Below are positions 35,150-44,083 of a DNA stretch of 44,676 nt, one piece after another (the first letter of the stretch is position 1; each line of letters opens with the position of its first letter). The position numbers and the translations under genes are program-made. Location: the NCBI GenBank assembly GCA_003166475.1, contig PMVV01000084.1, positions 1,135-45,810 of the forward strand. Direction: 5' to 3'. Source of the DNA: Bryobacterales bacterium (GTDB lineage Bacteria > Acidobacteriota > Terriglobia > Bryobacterales > Bryobacteraceae). Under the pieces are notes generated by a model that was given only the letters and a program-made list of their open reading frames with translations, was not told the DNA's origin and searched no databases.

Positions 35150-37240
35150 ATGTTGCGCATTGCGATCGTTCTGGGCGCGGCCTGCTCGTTGCTGGCGCAG
35201 ACTCCCAAGAAGCCGGTCACCGACACTTACGGCAAAGTCAAGGTGACCGACGATTACCGTTGGCTGGAAAACTTCGATGACCCGGCCGTGAAACAGTGGG
35301 CCGACGCACAGAACGCCGCTGCGCGCTCCTTTCTCGAAGCGCTTCCGGATCGCGACGTCCTCTCGCGCGAGCTTCGCCAGGTCTTCCAGCCGGCCAAGGC
35401 GCGCTATTTCCCCATCGAGCAACGCGGCGGCAAAATCTTCGCGATGAAGAGCGATCAGCAGCATCAGCACCAGATCGTGGTCACCCTTGGCTCGCTCGAC
35501 GATCTCGCCTCGGAGCGCACGGTCCTCGATCCCGACGCGATCGACGCCCAGCATCTCACTGAAATTGACTTTGCGGTCCCCTCGGTCGATGGCCGCTACC
35601 TGGCGGCATCGTTGTCCACCGGTGGCAGCGAAAGCGGGGACGTGCATGTGTATGAAACCGCCACCGGCAAGGCGCTCCCGGAAGCGATCGCGCGCGTGAA
35701 CTACGCCACGGCGGGCGGTGGCCTGGTGTGGAATGCGGACAACTCCGGCTTTTACTACACGCGCTATCCGCGCGATGGCGAGCGGGCCGCGGCCGATATG
35801 CATTTCTACCAGCAGGTCTACTTTCACAGGCTGGGCGACAAGCCCGAGAACGATACTTACGAAATCGGCAAGGACTTTCCCCGCATTGCGGAAATTGCAT
35901 TCGCCGCGTCGAGCGATAGCCGGTACATAGGGGCCAGCGTGGCCTTCGGCGATGGCGGCGATCATGAGTACTGGCTGCTGGCGCCCGGCCGCCCCTGGCG
36001 GCTGCTTGCCAGTGCCGCCGACGAAGTCAAGCAGATCGCCTTCGGTTACAAAAAGGATGTCTATCTCGTGTCGAAGCGCGGCGCTCCGCGCGGCAAGGTC
36101 TTGCACATGGACGTGGCCGAAACCATCGATCAGGCCACGCCAATCGTGTCGGAATCCGCTGCGGTGATCGCGTCCGTTGCGCCTACCAAGGACGGCCCGC
36201 TGGTCAATGAATTGGCGGGAGGCCCATCCGAAGTGCAGTTCCTGCCCGGCGACGGAAATCCGCTGAAGGTGCATGTGCCGCCTGTGTCCAGCGTGGATTG
36301 CGGCAATCTGGATGGCATCGGAGGGATCTGTTATGTCGGCAGTTACCTCGATACCGGCGGCTACTTCCGCTTTGACCCGAAGTCGCGCAAGCTGACGCCC
36401 ACGGCGCTGCACAACCCGCCGCCCGTGCCACTCGATGGCTTCGTGATGACGCGCCGATTCGCGGTTTCGAAGGATGGCACGAAGGTTCCGCTGAATATCA
36501 TCCACCGCAAGGGCATGGCGCTCGATGGCAGTCATCCCACGCTGCTTACGGGCTACGGCGGTTACGACGTCAGCTTGCCCCCCGCTTACCTGGCGCAGTT
36601 CGTTCCTCTGCTGGAGCGCGGCGTAGTGATCGCGGAAGCCAATCTGCGCGGCGGTGGAGAATATGGCGAGGACTGGCACAGGCAAGGCATGCTGACCAAG
36701 AAGCAGAACGTCTTCGACGATTTCGCGGCCTGCGCCAGGTACCTGGTCAAGCGCAAGTATACGCAGACATCCAAGCTGGCCATCGTCGGCGGCAGCAACG
36801 GCGGCCTTTTGATGGGCGCGGCATTCACGCAGCATCCCGAGATGTTCCACGCGGTGGTTTCGATGGTGGGAATCTACGATATGCTGCGCGTGGAACTCTC
36901 GCCCAACGGCGCGTTCAATGTTACGGAGTTCGGAACCGTCAAGGAGGCCGACCAATTCAAGGCTCTGTATGCCTACTCGCCATACCATCACGTGAAGGAT
37001 GGAACCCAGTATCCGGCGATCCTGCTGACGACCGGCGATAACGACGCACGCGTGGACCCCATGCAGTCGCGGAAGATGGCGGCGCGCCTCCAGGCCAGCG
37101 GAACCAGGCAGCCGGTGCTATTGCGAACCAGCAGCACCGCGGGGCATGGGATTGGGTCTTCGATTGACGACAACGTGGCGCTGTGGACGGATATTGACGC
37201 GTTTCTGTTGAAGGAACTGGGGGGCGGCCTGCAGCCGTAG
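35150..37240 (+). CDS. Prolyl oligopeptidase (S9A)
   Basis: 696 residues, the normal size for the family. A signal peptide (LRIAIVLGAACSLLAQ) suggests export. The N-terminal pair DDYRWLENFDDPAVKQWADA is a family hallmark, followed by a seven-bladed propeller and the alpha/beta-hydrolase domain with the catalytic triad: Ser 549 in GGSNGG, Asp 632 in GDNDARVDP and His 666 in STAGHGIG. The enzyme cuts short peptides after Pro. The frame opens at 35078, but ATG 35150 starts the signal peptide. The spacing to the palindrome at 35091-35126 is 23 bp, and there is no clear ribosome binding site. Confidence 0.95.
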   Translation: MLRIAIVLGAACSLLAQTPKKPVTDTYGKVKVTDDYRWLENFDDPAVKQWADAQNAAARSFLEALPDRDVLSRELRQVFQPAKARYFPIEQRGGKIFAMKSDQQHQHQIVVTLGSLDDLASERTVLDPDAIDAQHLTEIDFAVPSVDGRYLAASLSTGGSESGDVHVYETATGKALPEAIARVNYATAGGGLVWNADNSGFYYTRYPRDGERAAADMHFYQQVYFHRLGDKPENDTYEIGKDFPRIAEIAFAASSDSRYIGASVAFGDGGDHEYWLLAPGRPWRLLASAADEVKQIAFGYKKDVYLVSKRGAPRGKVLHMDVAETIDQATPIVSESAAVIASVAPTKDGPLVNELAGGPSEVQFLPGDGNPLKVHVPPVSSVDCGNLDGIGGICYVGSYLDTGGYFRFDPKSRKLTPTALHNPPPVPLDGFVMTRRFAVSKDGTKVPLNIIHRKGMALDGSHPTLLTGYGGYDVSLPPAYLAQFVPLLERGVVIAEANLRGGGEYGEDWHRQGMLTKKQNVFDDFAACARYLVKRKYTQTSKLAIVGGSNGGLLMGAAFTQHPEMFHAVVSMVGIYDMLRVELSPNGAFNVTEFGTVKEADQFKALYAYSPYHHVKDGTQYPAILLTTGDNDARVDPMQSRKMAARLQASGTRQPVLLRTSSTAGHGIGSSIDDNVALWTDIDAFLLKELGGGLQP

Positions 37241-37257
37241 GGACGCGGCGGGTTCTC

Positions 37258-37470
37258 ATGGCTCATATGACCGTCACAATCCTTCCCAAGCTCCCGGCTG
37301 CGGACGACGAGTACACGCCCGAGCAGCGCCGTATTATTGACGGGCGGCTCGCCGAAGGCTTGGCCGACATCAAAGCGGGGCGCACTTTCGGCCCGTTCGA
37401 CACCGCCGATGAGATGATCGCCCACATCAAGGCGCAGCTCCAGGAGGCGAGGAACCGCATCAAAGGCTAA
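37258..37470 (+). CDS. Small antitoxin-like protein without a toxin gene
   Basis: 70 residues: MTVTILPKLPAADDEYTP, then QRRIIDGRLAEGLADIKAGR, then TFGPFDTADEMIAHIKAQ. The layout (a short strand, then helices with the AxIKAGRxxGPFxTxxEM tail) is like antitoxins of type II pairs of the ParD/RelB sort. No toxin frame follows: the next open frame (37480-37545) codes for only 21 residues, so the toxin has been lost or lies elsewhere. ATG 37267 is an alternative start. It begins 17 bp after the oligopeptidase stop. Confidence 0.6.
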   Translation: MAHMTVTILPKLPAADDEYTPEQRRIIDGRLAEGLADIKAGRTFGPFDTADEMIAHIKAQLQEARNRIKG

Positions 37471-37614
37471 ACGCCCCCGATGAAGGCCGACTACCCCGAA
37501 AACCGGGGCCTCTGGCAGGCCCGCGTCATCCCGCATCCGAAATAGGGCTGGGCTGGCCGGCAGTTACCGTCGAGCGTGACCGTCTGCAGACCGCCGCAGA
37601 ACCCTCGCAAGTCT

Positions 37615-37635
37615 GCGCCGATTGCCAATCGGCGC
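37615..37635. repeat. Perfect 9-bp hairpin in the region before the asparaginase gene
   Basis: GCGCCGATT, loop GCC, AATCGGCGC (37615-37635). GTCTGCAGAC (37582-37591) nearby is also a perfect palindrome. There is no T-run, so a classical terminator is unlikely. The rest of 37471-37737 holds no supported gene. Confidence 0.5.
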
Positions 37636-37698
37636 GCATCAGATGCCATCTTGCCCCACAAGGAGCCCAAAGCGGAGTACATCATCCTGCTAAACCTG

Positions 37699-37707
37699 TG
37701 CCATAAT
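37699..37707 (+). promoter_or_regulatory. Candidate extended -10 promoter of the asparaginase gene
   Basis: TGCCATAAT (37699-37707) matches an extended -10 element (TGn plus CATAAT). No -35 box is visible. It lies 31 bp before the ATG, with GGAGCGGAAG as ribosome binding site. Confidence 0.45.
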
Positions 37708-37737
37708 GGCAGATTCAAACAACAGTTGGAGCGGAAG

Positions 37738-38856
37738 ATGAACAACGAGAAAGGGATCAGCCGAAGGGCGGTCATGCTCGGCTCGGCGTTGCTGCCGGCG
37801 TTGGGCATGGCTTCCGCCCAAACGTCCAAAACCATCGTCATCTCCAGCGCCAACGGAGAGCGCGCCACTGCCCGCGCGATGGAGATTCTGAAAGCCGGCG
37901 GCGACACGCTGGACGCGGTTGTGGCCGGCGTGAACATCAACGAGGAGGACCCCGAGGATACTTCGGTCGGCTACGGCGGGTTGCCCAACGAAGAAGGTGT
38001 GGTCGAACTGGATGCCAGCGTGATGCACGGGCCGACGCGGCGGGCCGGGTCGGTGGCATCTATTCGCGGGAATAAGACGCCGTCCAAGATCGCCAAGCTG
38101 GTGATGGAGCAGACGGACCACATCATGCTGGTGGGCGCCGGCGCCGGGAAATTCGCCCAGGAAATGGGCTACCCCGAGCAGGATCTGCTTACCGAAAAAT
38201 CGCGCATGGCCTGGCTGACCTGGAAAATGTCGTTGCGCGATCCGGAGGGCCACAGCAATTGGGGGCCGGGCCTGGACGCGCCCAAGCCGAAAACCATGGC
38301 GCGGCTCAGGCAGATGTTTCCGCAGGCGGATGAAGAAACCTTGATCTGGGCTTGGGAGATGGCCGTCCACCCGACGCACGGCACCATCAACTGCCTGGCC
38401 CGCAACGCCAAAGGCGAGATGTCCGGTGTCACCACCACCAGCGGACTGGCTTGGAAGATTGCGGGCCGCGTGGGAGACTCGCCGATCATTGGCGCGGGAT
38501 TGTACGTAGACCAGGACGTGGGCGGGGCCGGTTCGACCGGACGCGGCGAGGAAAATATAAGAATCGCGGGCGGACACACGGTCATCGAAAATATGCGGCA
38601 TGGAATGGCGCCGCGCGACGCTTGTCTGGATGCCTTGAAGCGCGTTGCGCGGAATTTCGACAACGACATGTCGCGCCTGGAAAAAGTGGACTTGAATTTT
38701 TACGCGTTGCGCAACGACGGCGAGTACGCCGGCGCAGCCTTGTGGAACGGCGATATACGCGCGGGCAAGCTCAGACCCGCACGCTTCGCGGTCAACGACG
38801 GCGGCGGCGCCAGCCGTCTGGAGACCAGCGCATATCTATTCGAACGGAAGGCGTGA
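37738..38856 (+). CDS. N4-(beta-N-acetylglucosaminyl)-L-asparaginase (glycosylasparaginase)
   Basis: 372 residues, an Ntn-hydrolase. A Tat-type signal (GISRRAVMLGSALLPALGMA) precedes GYGGLPNEEGVVELDASVMHG, a family hallmark. The autocatalytic site is THGTI, with Thr 216 as the new N terminus after self-cleavage, and the beta chain carries TTTSGLAWKIAGRVGDSPII and GAGLYVDQDVG. The enzyme cleaves the Asn-GlcNAc bond of glycoproteins, or asparagine-like substrates, in the periplasm. ATG 37738 is chosen for its ribosome binding site and signal peptide. The act operon begins 44 bp downstream. Confidence 0.93.
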   Translation: MNNEKGISRRAVMLGSALLPALGMASAQTSKTIVISSANGERATARAMEILKAGGDTLDAVVAGVNINEEDPEDTSVGYGGLPNEEGVVELDASVMHGPTRRAGSVASIRGNKTPSKIAKLVMEQTDHIMLVGAGAGKFAQEMGYPEQDLLTEKSRMAWLTWKMSLRDPEGHSNWGPGLDAPKPKTMARLRQMFPQADEETLIWAWEMAVHPTHGTINCLARNAKGEMSGVTTTSGLAWKIAGRVGDSPIIGAGLYVDQDVGGAGSTGRGEENIRIAGGHTVIENMRHGMAPRDACLDALKRVARNFDNDMSRLEKVDLNFYALRNDGEYAGAALWNGDIRAGKLRPARFAVNDGGGASRLETSAYLFERKA

Positions 38857-38900
38857 GTCTGCCGCACGCGGTTGCATAGAATATCAAGTACGTCTGACGA

Positions 38901-39560
38901 ATGGCTCAGATCTTTCATCACAGCACGAATACTTTTTCGCGCATCACGATCTACGGCGCGGTGTTCGCTCTCGCGTTTGCGGTGTGGTGTTTTGCCACGC
39001 TGAACGGCTCGGGCTATGTCACTCGCGAAGGGCAGGTGCGCGATCAGCCCATTCCGTTCAGCCATGTGCACCATGTGGCGGACGATGGGATCGATTGCCG
39101 GTACTGCCATACCACTGTTGAAACTTCGAACACCGCCAACATTCCGCCAACCAAGACGTGCATGAACTGTCACTCGCAGATTTGGAATACCGCCCCCATG
39201 CTGGAGCCGGTGCGCGAGAGTTTTCGCAGCGGGCAATCGATCGCATGGACGCGCGTGCATGACTTGCCGGACTATGTGTATTTCAATCACAGCATTCACG
39301 TGAACAAAGGCGTGGGCTGCGAGACCTGCCACGGCCGGGTGGACAAGATGCCGCTGATGTACCAGGCGCATTCGTTACAGATGGAATGGTGTCTGGAGTG
39401 CCACCGGCATCCCGAACGGAATGTGCGGCCGCGCGCGGAAGTGTTCACCATGGGATACCAACCCGCCGAAGACCAGGAGGCCATGGGGCGCCGCTTGGTC
39501 GCCGAGTACAAGATTCAAGACGCACGCACGCTGACCAGTTGTAATACCTGCCACCGATGA
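38901..39560 (+). CDS. actA: Alternative Complex III subunit A, pentahaem cytochrome c
   Basis: 219 residues. One N-terminal membrane helix (YGAVFALAFAVWCFATL) and five CxxCH sites (CRYCH, CMNCH, CETCH, CLECH, CNTCH) with extra His residues for the second axial ligands, the pattern of ActA. In Alternative Complex III it carries electrons from quinol toward the terminal oxidase on the periplasmic side. The last haem site is at the very C terminus. It overlaps actB by four bases (ATGA). The upstream space is only 44 bp and shows no convincing promoter, though TAGAAT lies at 38877-38882. Confidence 0.95.
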   Translation: MAQIFHHSTNTFSRITIYGAVFALAFAVWCFATLNGSGYVTREGQVRDQPIPFSHVHHVADDGIDCRYCHTTVETSNTANIPPTKTCMNCHSQIWNTAPMLEPVRESFRSGQSIAWTRVHDLPDYVYFNHSIHVNKGVGCETCHGRVDKMPLMYQAHSLQMEWCLECHRHPERNVRPRAEVFTMGYQPAEDQEAMGRRLVAEYKIQDARTLTSCNTCHR

Positions 39561-42500
39561 ATGAACCTATTAGTCCGTTGAACCACGACGAGGAGGCCGC
39601 GCCGCAAGCCGCGCGCAAGCTGGACGTGGCCGGCGTGCGTGCCCTGCTCGAAAAATCCCACGGGCGCGAGTACTGGCGCAGCCTGGAGGATCTGGCTCAG
39701 ACGGACGCGTTCCAGGACCTGATGCATCGCGAATTTCCGCGCTACGCGTCGGAGTGGGACGACGGCGACAGCCGCCGTAACTTCATCAAGCTGATGGGGG
39801 CGTCGCTGGCGCTGGCCGGATTGGCGGCGTGTACGCGGCAGCCCTCGGAGCAGATCACACCTTATGTCCGGCAACCCGAAGAACTGGTGCCGGGACGTCC
39901 GCTGTTTTTCGCCACGGCAATGCCGCTGGGTGCAAGTTCCACCGGATTGCTGGTGGAAAGCCACGAAGGGCGGCCCACCAAAGCGGAAGGCAATCCGGAC
40001 CATCCCAGCCAGGGCGCGTGCGATGTGTACGCGCAGGCATCGGTGCTGGGGTTGTACGATCCGGACCGCTCCCAGGCGCTGACGCTGGAAGGCGAGATCC
40101 GGTCGTGGGGCGCGTTCCTGGGCGCTATCCAGCAAGCCATCGCGCAGCAGAAGGCCAAGCGCGGCGCGGGTCTGCGGATTCTGACGGAGACCGTGACTTC
40201 GCCCACGCTGGCGAACCAGATCAAGGAAATGCTGGCGGCCTTTCCGGCGGCCAAATGGCATCAATGGGAGCCGGCAGGAGCGCATTCGTCCGTGGCGGGA
40301 GCGCGGCTGGCGTTTGGGCAGCCGGTCAACACGGTTTACGATCTGCACGGCGCGGACGTCATTGTTTCGCTGGACGCCGATTTCCTTGCATCGGGGCCGG
40401 GCAGCCTGCGATACGCGCGGCAGTTTTCCGCGCGGCGGCGGGTGCGCGGCGTCGAGACCGAGATGAACCGCCTTTACATGGTCGAGCCGATGCCGACTCC
40501 CACGGGCACAAAAGCCGATCACCGGTTGCCGCTGCGGGCGGCCGATGTGGAGCAGTTCGCCTGGAGCCTGGCGGCGGCGCTGGGCGCGGATACGGGCGGG
40601 CGGAAGGGCGCGTCCACGGCGGCCGACAAATGGATCGTCCCGGTGGCGCGCGATTTGCAAAATCATCGCGGCGCCAGCCTGGTGATTGCGGGCGAGCAGC
40701 AAAGCGCGGCGGTCCACGCGTTAGCGCATGCCATGAACGCAGCACTGGGCAACGTGGGCAAGACCGTCTTGTACACGGAGCCGGTGGAAGCGCAGCCCGT
40801 GGATCAGGTGGCGTCGCTCTACGATCTGGTGAAAGATCTGGATGCCGGTACAGTCGATCTGCTGCTGATCCTGGGCGGCAATCCGGCGTACAACGCGCCG
40901 GTCGAACTCGGATTCCGGGACCGGCTGAAGAAGGCCGCGCTGCGCGTCCACCTGAGCCTGCAAGAGGACGAGACCAGCGAGCTTTGCCACTGGCACTTGC
41001 CCACCACGCATTACCTGGAGACGTGGGGCGACTGCCGGGCGCACGATGGAACGGTCACCATCATGCAGCCGCTGATCGCGCCGCTGTACGCGGGCAAGTC
41101 CGCGCACGAAGTGCTGACCATGCTCACGGGGCAGCCGGAACGCAGTTCCTACGACATCGTGAAGGCTTACTGGGCGACACAGCATACCGGCGGCGATTTC
41201 GAAGCGTGGTGGCGCAAAGCGGTACACGATGGTGTAGTGGCGGGCACGGCGCTGCCCGTGAGGAACATCACCGTGCGCCCAGGCTGGGCCGCTTCGCTTC
41301 CGCAGGCTGCCAACCCGCAGGGCCTCGAAGTGGTCTTCCGTCCCGACCCGGCGGTGTATGACGGCCGCTTCGCCAACAACGGATGGCTGCAAGAGTGGCC
41401 CCGGCCGATCACGCAGCTCACCTGGGACAACGCGGCGATCTTCAGTCCCAAGACCGCGCAGGAGAAGGGCGTGGTCACAACCGACCTGGTGGAAATCGCG
41501 TACCGCGGCTACAAGATGCGTGCGCCCGTCTTCATCCAACCGGGACACGCCGATGGCTCGGTGACCGTGCATCTGGGGTACGGAAGGACGCGCGCCGGTC
41601 ACGTGGGCACGCGCATCGGATTCAACGCGTACGGTATGCGCACTTCTTCGGGGCTGTGGCAGGATTACGGCCTGGACGCGCGCAAAGTGGGCAGCGATTA
41701 CCTGCTGGTCTCGGTGCAGGATTTTCACGCGCTCGATACGGAGCGGCACACCATCGAGAAAGCGGATATTGCGGAATACCGCAAAAATCCAAAAGTGATT
41801 CAAGAGTCGGCCGAGGCTCCGCCGCCGGAACTGACGCTCTATCCGGCTTACAAGTACGACAAGTATGCCTGGGGCATGGCCATCGATCTGAGCGCCTGCA
41901 CCGGCTGCGGTGCTTGCGTAGTCGCCTGCCAGGCCGAGAACAACATCGCGGTGGTGGGGAAGGAAGAAGTGAATCACGGCCGCCATATGCACTGGCTGCG
42001 CGTGGATAGCTACTACCACGGCGACATCGCCAACCCGGAGATTTACAATCAGCCGGTGCCTTGCATGCAGTGTGAGAACGCACCGTGCGAGCTGGTGTGT
42101 CCGGTGCAGGCCACCAGCCACAGCAGCGAAGGCCTGAACGACATGGTGTACAACCGCTGCGTGGGCACGCGCTATTGCTCGAACAACTGCCCGTACAAAG
42201 TGCGCCGGTTTAACTTCTTCCTGTTCTCGGATTTCACCACCCCCAGTTTGAAGCTGCAGCGTAACCCGGACGTGAGCGTGCGCAGCCGCGGAGTGATGGA
42301 GAAGTGTACTTACTGTGTGCAGCGCATCAACCGCGCCAAGATCGAGGCCGAGAAGGAAGATCGCAAGGTGCGCGATGGAGAGATCCAGACAGCGTGCCAG
42401 GCAACCTGTCCGGCCGAGGCGATCGTCTTCGGCGACATCAACGACCCGAACAGCCGGGTGGCGAAGATGAAGGCGGAAAAGACGAATTACGGACTGCTGG

Positions 42501-42574
42501 CGGATTTGAATACGCGGCCGCGGACGACTTATCTGGCGGCATTGCGCAACCCGAATCCGGAGATGGAAGGATGA
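39557..42574 (+). CDS. actB: Alternative Complex III subunit B, molybdopterin-like plus Fe-S protein
   Basis: 1005 residues. About 70-91 hold a Tat motif and lipobox (RRNFIKLMGASLALAGLAAC). Residues 95-750 resemble a molybdopterin oxidoreductase (PRQPEELVPGRPLFF-like start, GRPTKAEGNPDHPSQG, LLILGGNPAYNAP), which in ActB is known to lack the cofactor. From about 778 a ferredoxin-like domain follows, with CTGCGACVVACQAENN, MQCENAPCELVCP, RYCSNNCPY and CTYCVQRI plus CQATCPAEAI, enough Cys for three 4Fe-4S clusters and one 3Fe-4S cluster. It gathers electrons from quinol at the ActC interface. A block of hairpins separates it from actC. Confidence 0.95.
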   Translation: MNEPISPLNHDEEAAPQAARKLDVAGVRALLEKSHGREYWRSLEDLAQTDAFQDLMHREFPRYASEWDDGDSRRNFIKLMGASLALAGLAACTRQPSEQITPYVRQPEELVPGRPLFFATAMPLGASSTGLLVESHEGRPTKAEGNPDHPSQGACDVYAQASVLGLYDPDRSQALTLEGEIRSWGAFLGAIQQAIAQQKAKRGAGLRILTETVTSPTLANQIKEMLAAFPAAKWHQWEPAGAHSSVAGARLAFGQPVNTVYDLHGADVIVSLDADFLASGPGSLRYARQFSARRRVRGVETEMNRLYMVEPMPTPTGTKADHRLPLRAADVEQFAWSLAAALGADTGGRKGASTAADKWIVPVARDLQNHRGASLVIAGEQQSAAVHALAHAMNAALGNVGKTVLYTEPVEAQPVDQVASLYDLVKDLDAGTVDLLLILGGNPAYNAPVELGFRDRLKKAALRVHLSLQEDETSELCHWHLPTTHYLETWGDCRAHDGTVTIMQPLIAPLYAGKSAHEVLTMLTGQPERSSYDIVKAYWATQHTGGDFEAWWRKAVHDGVVAGTALPVRNITVRPGWAASLPQAANPQGLEVVFRPDPAVYDGRFANNGWLQEWPRPITQLTWDNAAIFSPKTAQEKGVVTTDLVEIAYRGYKMRAPVFIQPGHADGSVTVHLGYGRTRAGHVGTRIGFNAYGMRTSSGLWQDYGLDARKVGSDYLLVSVQDFHALDTERHTIEKADIAEYRKNPKVIQESAEAPPPELTLYPAYKYDKYAWGMAIDLSACTGCGACVVACQAENNIAVVGKEEVNHGRHMHWLRVDSYYHGDIANPEIYNQPVPCMQCENAPCELVCPVQATSHSSEGLNDMVYNRCVGTRYCSNNCPYKVRRFNFFLFSDFTTPSLKLQRNPDVSVRSRGVMEKCTYCVQRINRAKIEAEKEDRKVRDGEIQTACQATCPAEAIVFGDINDPNSRVAKMKAEKTNYGLLADLNTRPRTTYLAALRNPNPEMEG

Positions 42575-42589
42575 TGAGATTTTTGGAGG

Positions 42590-42665
42590 GCGGCCAATCC
42601 TGGCCGCAGCCGCCTTTTAGGCGGCTAGAGCCGGCTGAAAGCCGGCTGCGGGCAGAATTGCCCGC
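42590..42665. repeat. Four adjacent perfect hairpins between actB and actC
   Basis: Within 76 bp: GCGGCCA/TGGCCGC (42590-42607, 4-base loop), GCCGCC/GGCGGC (42609-42625, 5-base loop), AGCCGGCT/AGCCGGCT (42629-42647, 3-base loop) and GCGGGCA/TGCCCGC (42648-42665, 4-base loop). All stems are perfect. There is no T-run. It lies inside an operon, so it may stabilise the actB mRNA or lower downstream expression, or be a selfish palindromic repeat. Confidence 0.9.
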
Positions 42666-42694
42666 CCCACAGAGCAGGCAACACATCGCTAACC

Positions 42695-44083
42695 ATGGCT
42701 GACGAAAGACAAATCGCGGACGAAGAGTTACGGCCGGCGCCGGTGATCGCTCCGGGCTACACCTTCGGCACGGTGACCGACCAGATCGCATCCGTGGTCC
42801 TCACCCGCCGCACGCCCGTATTCTGGATCGCGTGCTTCGCGGGCGGATTCTCCCTCTTGCTCCTGTTCCTGTGGGCCGTGGCATTGCTGTTCGCCAAAGG
42901 TGTCGGCATTTGGGGCATCATGATCCCGGTCGGCTGGGGATTCGCCATCACGAACTTCGTGTGGTGGATTGGAATCGGACACGCGGGCACGTTGATTTCG
43001 GCGATTCTGCTCCTGCTGAATCAAGCCTGGCGCAACTCCATCAACCGGTTCGCGGAAGCCATGACGCTGTTCGCGGTAGCCTGCGCCGGCATGTTCCCGT
43101 TGCTGCACATGGGCCGGCCGTGGCTTTTCTATTGGATGTTCCCGTACCCCAACGCCATGGGCGTGCAGCCGCAATTCCGAAGTCCGCTGATATGGGACGT
43201 CTTCGCGGTATCCACGTATGCCACGGTGTCTCTGATGTTCTGGTTCGTGGGGCTGCTGCCGGATCTGGCAACCCTGCGTGATCGCGCGCGCAACCGCATG
43301 GCTCGCGGCATCTACGGCATTTTGGCGATGGGGTGGCGCGGTTCGGCGCGGCACTGGTCCAATCACGAAATGGCTTCCCTGCTGCTGGCGGGACTAGCCA
43401 CGCCGCTGGTGCTCTCGGTGCACACCGTGGTCAGCTTCGACTTCACCGTGGCCATCGTGCCCGGCTGGCACAGCACATTCTTTCCACCGTATTTCGTGGC
43501 GGGCGCCATCTACTCCGGATTTGCCATGGTCCTGGTCCTGGCCATCCCGCTGCGTTGGGTTTACGGCTTGCAAGGTTTGATCACCGATCGCCACCTGGAG
43601 AACTCGGCGAAGGTCATGCTGGCGACAGGTCTGATTGTGGGCTACGCGTACGTTCTGGAATCGTTCACGGCTTGGTATAGCGGCAACGTCTACGAAACCG
43701 CGGCCGTCTGGCACCGCATGACCGGGCCGTACGCCCCCGCCTATTGGAGCCTCATCACCTGCAATATCGTGGCGCCGCAGATGCTGTGGTTCAAGCGCGT
43801 GCGCACTAAGCCCATCTTCCTGTTCATCGCTTCCCTGGTAGTGCTGGTGGGCATGTGGCTGGAGCGCTTCGTCATCATTGTGTCCAGCCTGGCGCAGGAT
43901 TACCTGGTGTCGTCGTGGCGCGTCTTTCATCCCACGCGCTGGGACTGGGCCACTTACGTGGGCACCATCGGACTGTTCACTTTCCTGTTTTTCCTGTTCA
44001 TCCGGCTGCTGCCGATGATCTCGATCTTCGAAGTGCGCACGCTGCTGCCGCAAGCCAAAGTCGAGGAGGAGGCTGAAGGATGA
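42695..44083 (+). CDS. actC: Alternative Complex III subunit C, NrfD-like membrane protein
   Basis: 462 residues with about ten membrane helices of the NrfD/PsrC type (ITNFVWWIGIGHAGTLISAI, TLFAVACAGMFPLLHMGRPW, ESFTAWYSGN). ActC holds a quinol site facing ActB. His and Asp residues in the GHAGT, LSVHTVVSFDF and RHLENSAKV segments are the kind used for quinol binding and proton transfer. Its stop overlaps actD by four bases (ATGA). The start at 42695 lies 29 bp after the hairpin block. Confidence 0.95.
   Translation: MADERQIADEELRPAPVIAPGYTFGTVTDQIASVVLTRRTPVFWIACFAGGFSLLLLFLWAVALLFAKGVGIWGIMIPVGWGFAITNFVWWIGIGHAGTLISAILLLLNQAWRNSINRFAEAMTLFAVACAGMFPLLHMGRPWLFYWMFPYPNAMGVQPQFRSPLIWDVFAVSTYATVSLMFWFVGLLPDLATLRDRARNRMARGIYGILAMGWRGSARHWSNHEMASLLLAGLATPLVLSVHTVVSFDFTVAIVPGWHSTFFPPYFVAGAIYSGFAMVLVLAIPLRWVYGLQGLITDRHLENSAKVMLATGLIVGYAYVLESFTAWYSGNVYETAAVWHRMTGPYAPAYWSLITCNIVAPQMLWFKRVRTKPIFLFIASLVVLVGMWLERFVIIVSSLAQDYLVSSWRVFHPTRWDWATYVGTIGLFTFLFFLFIRLLPMISIFEVRTLLPQAKVEEEAEG

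Noticed and set aside
35084-36991. 635-codon minus-strand frame opposite the prolyl oligopeptidase
   Set aside because: The plus-strand gene has all catalytic residues and normal length; the opposite frame shows no domain.
37480-37545. 21-codon frame after the antitoxin-like gene
   Set aside because: Too short, with no ribosome binding site or recognisable toxin sequence.
40721-42121. 466-codon minus-strand frame opposite actB
   Set aside because: It lies opposite Fe-S and molybdopterin-like coding sequence with clear motifs; His/Arg-rich shadow.
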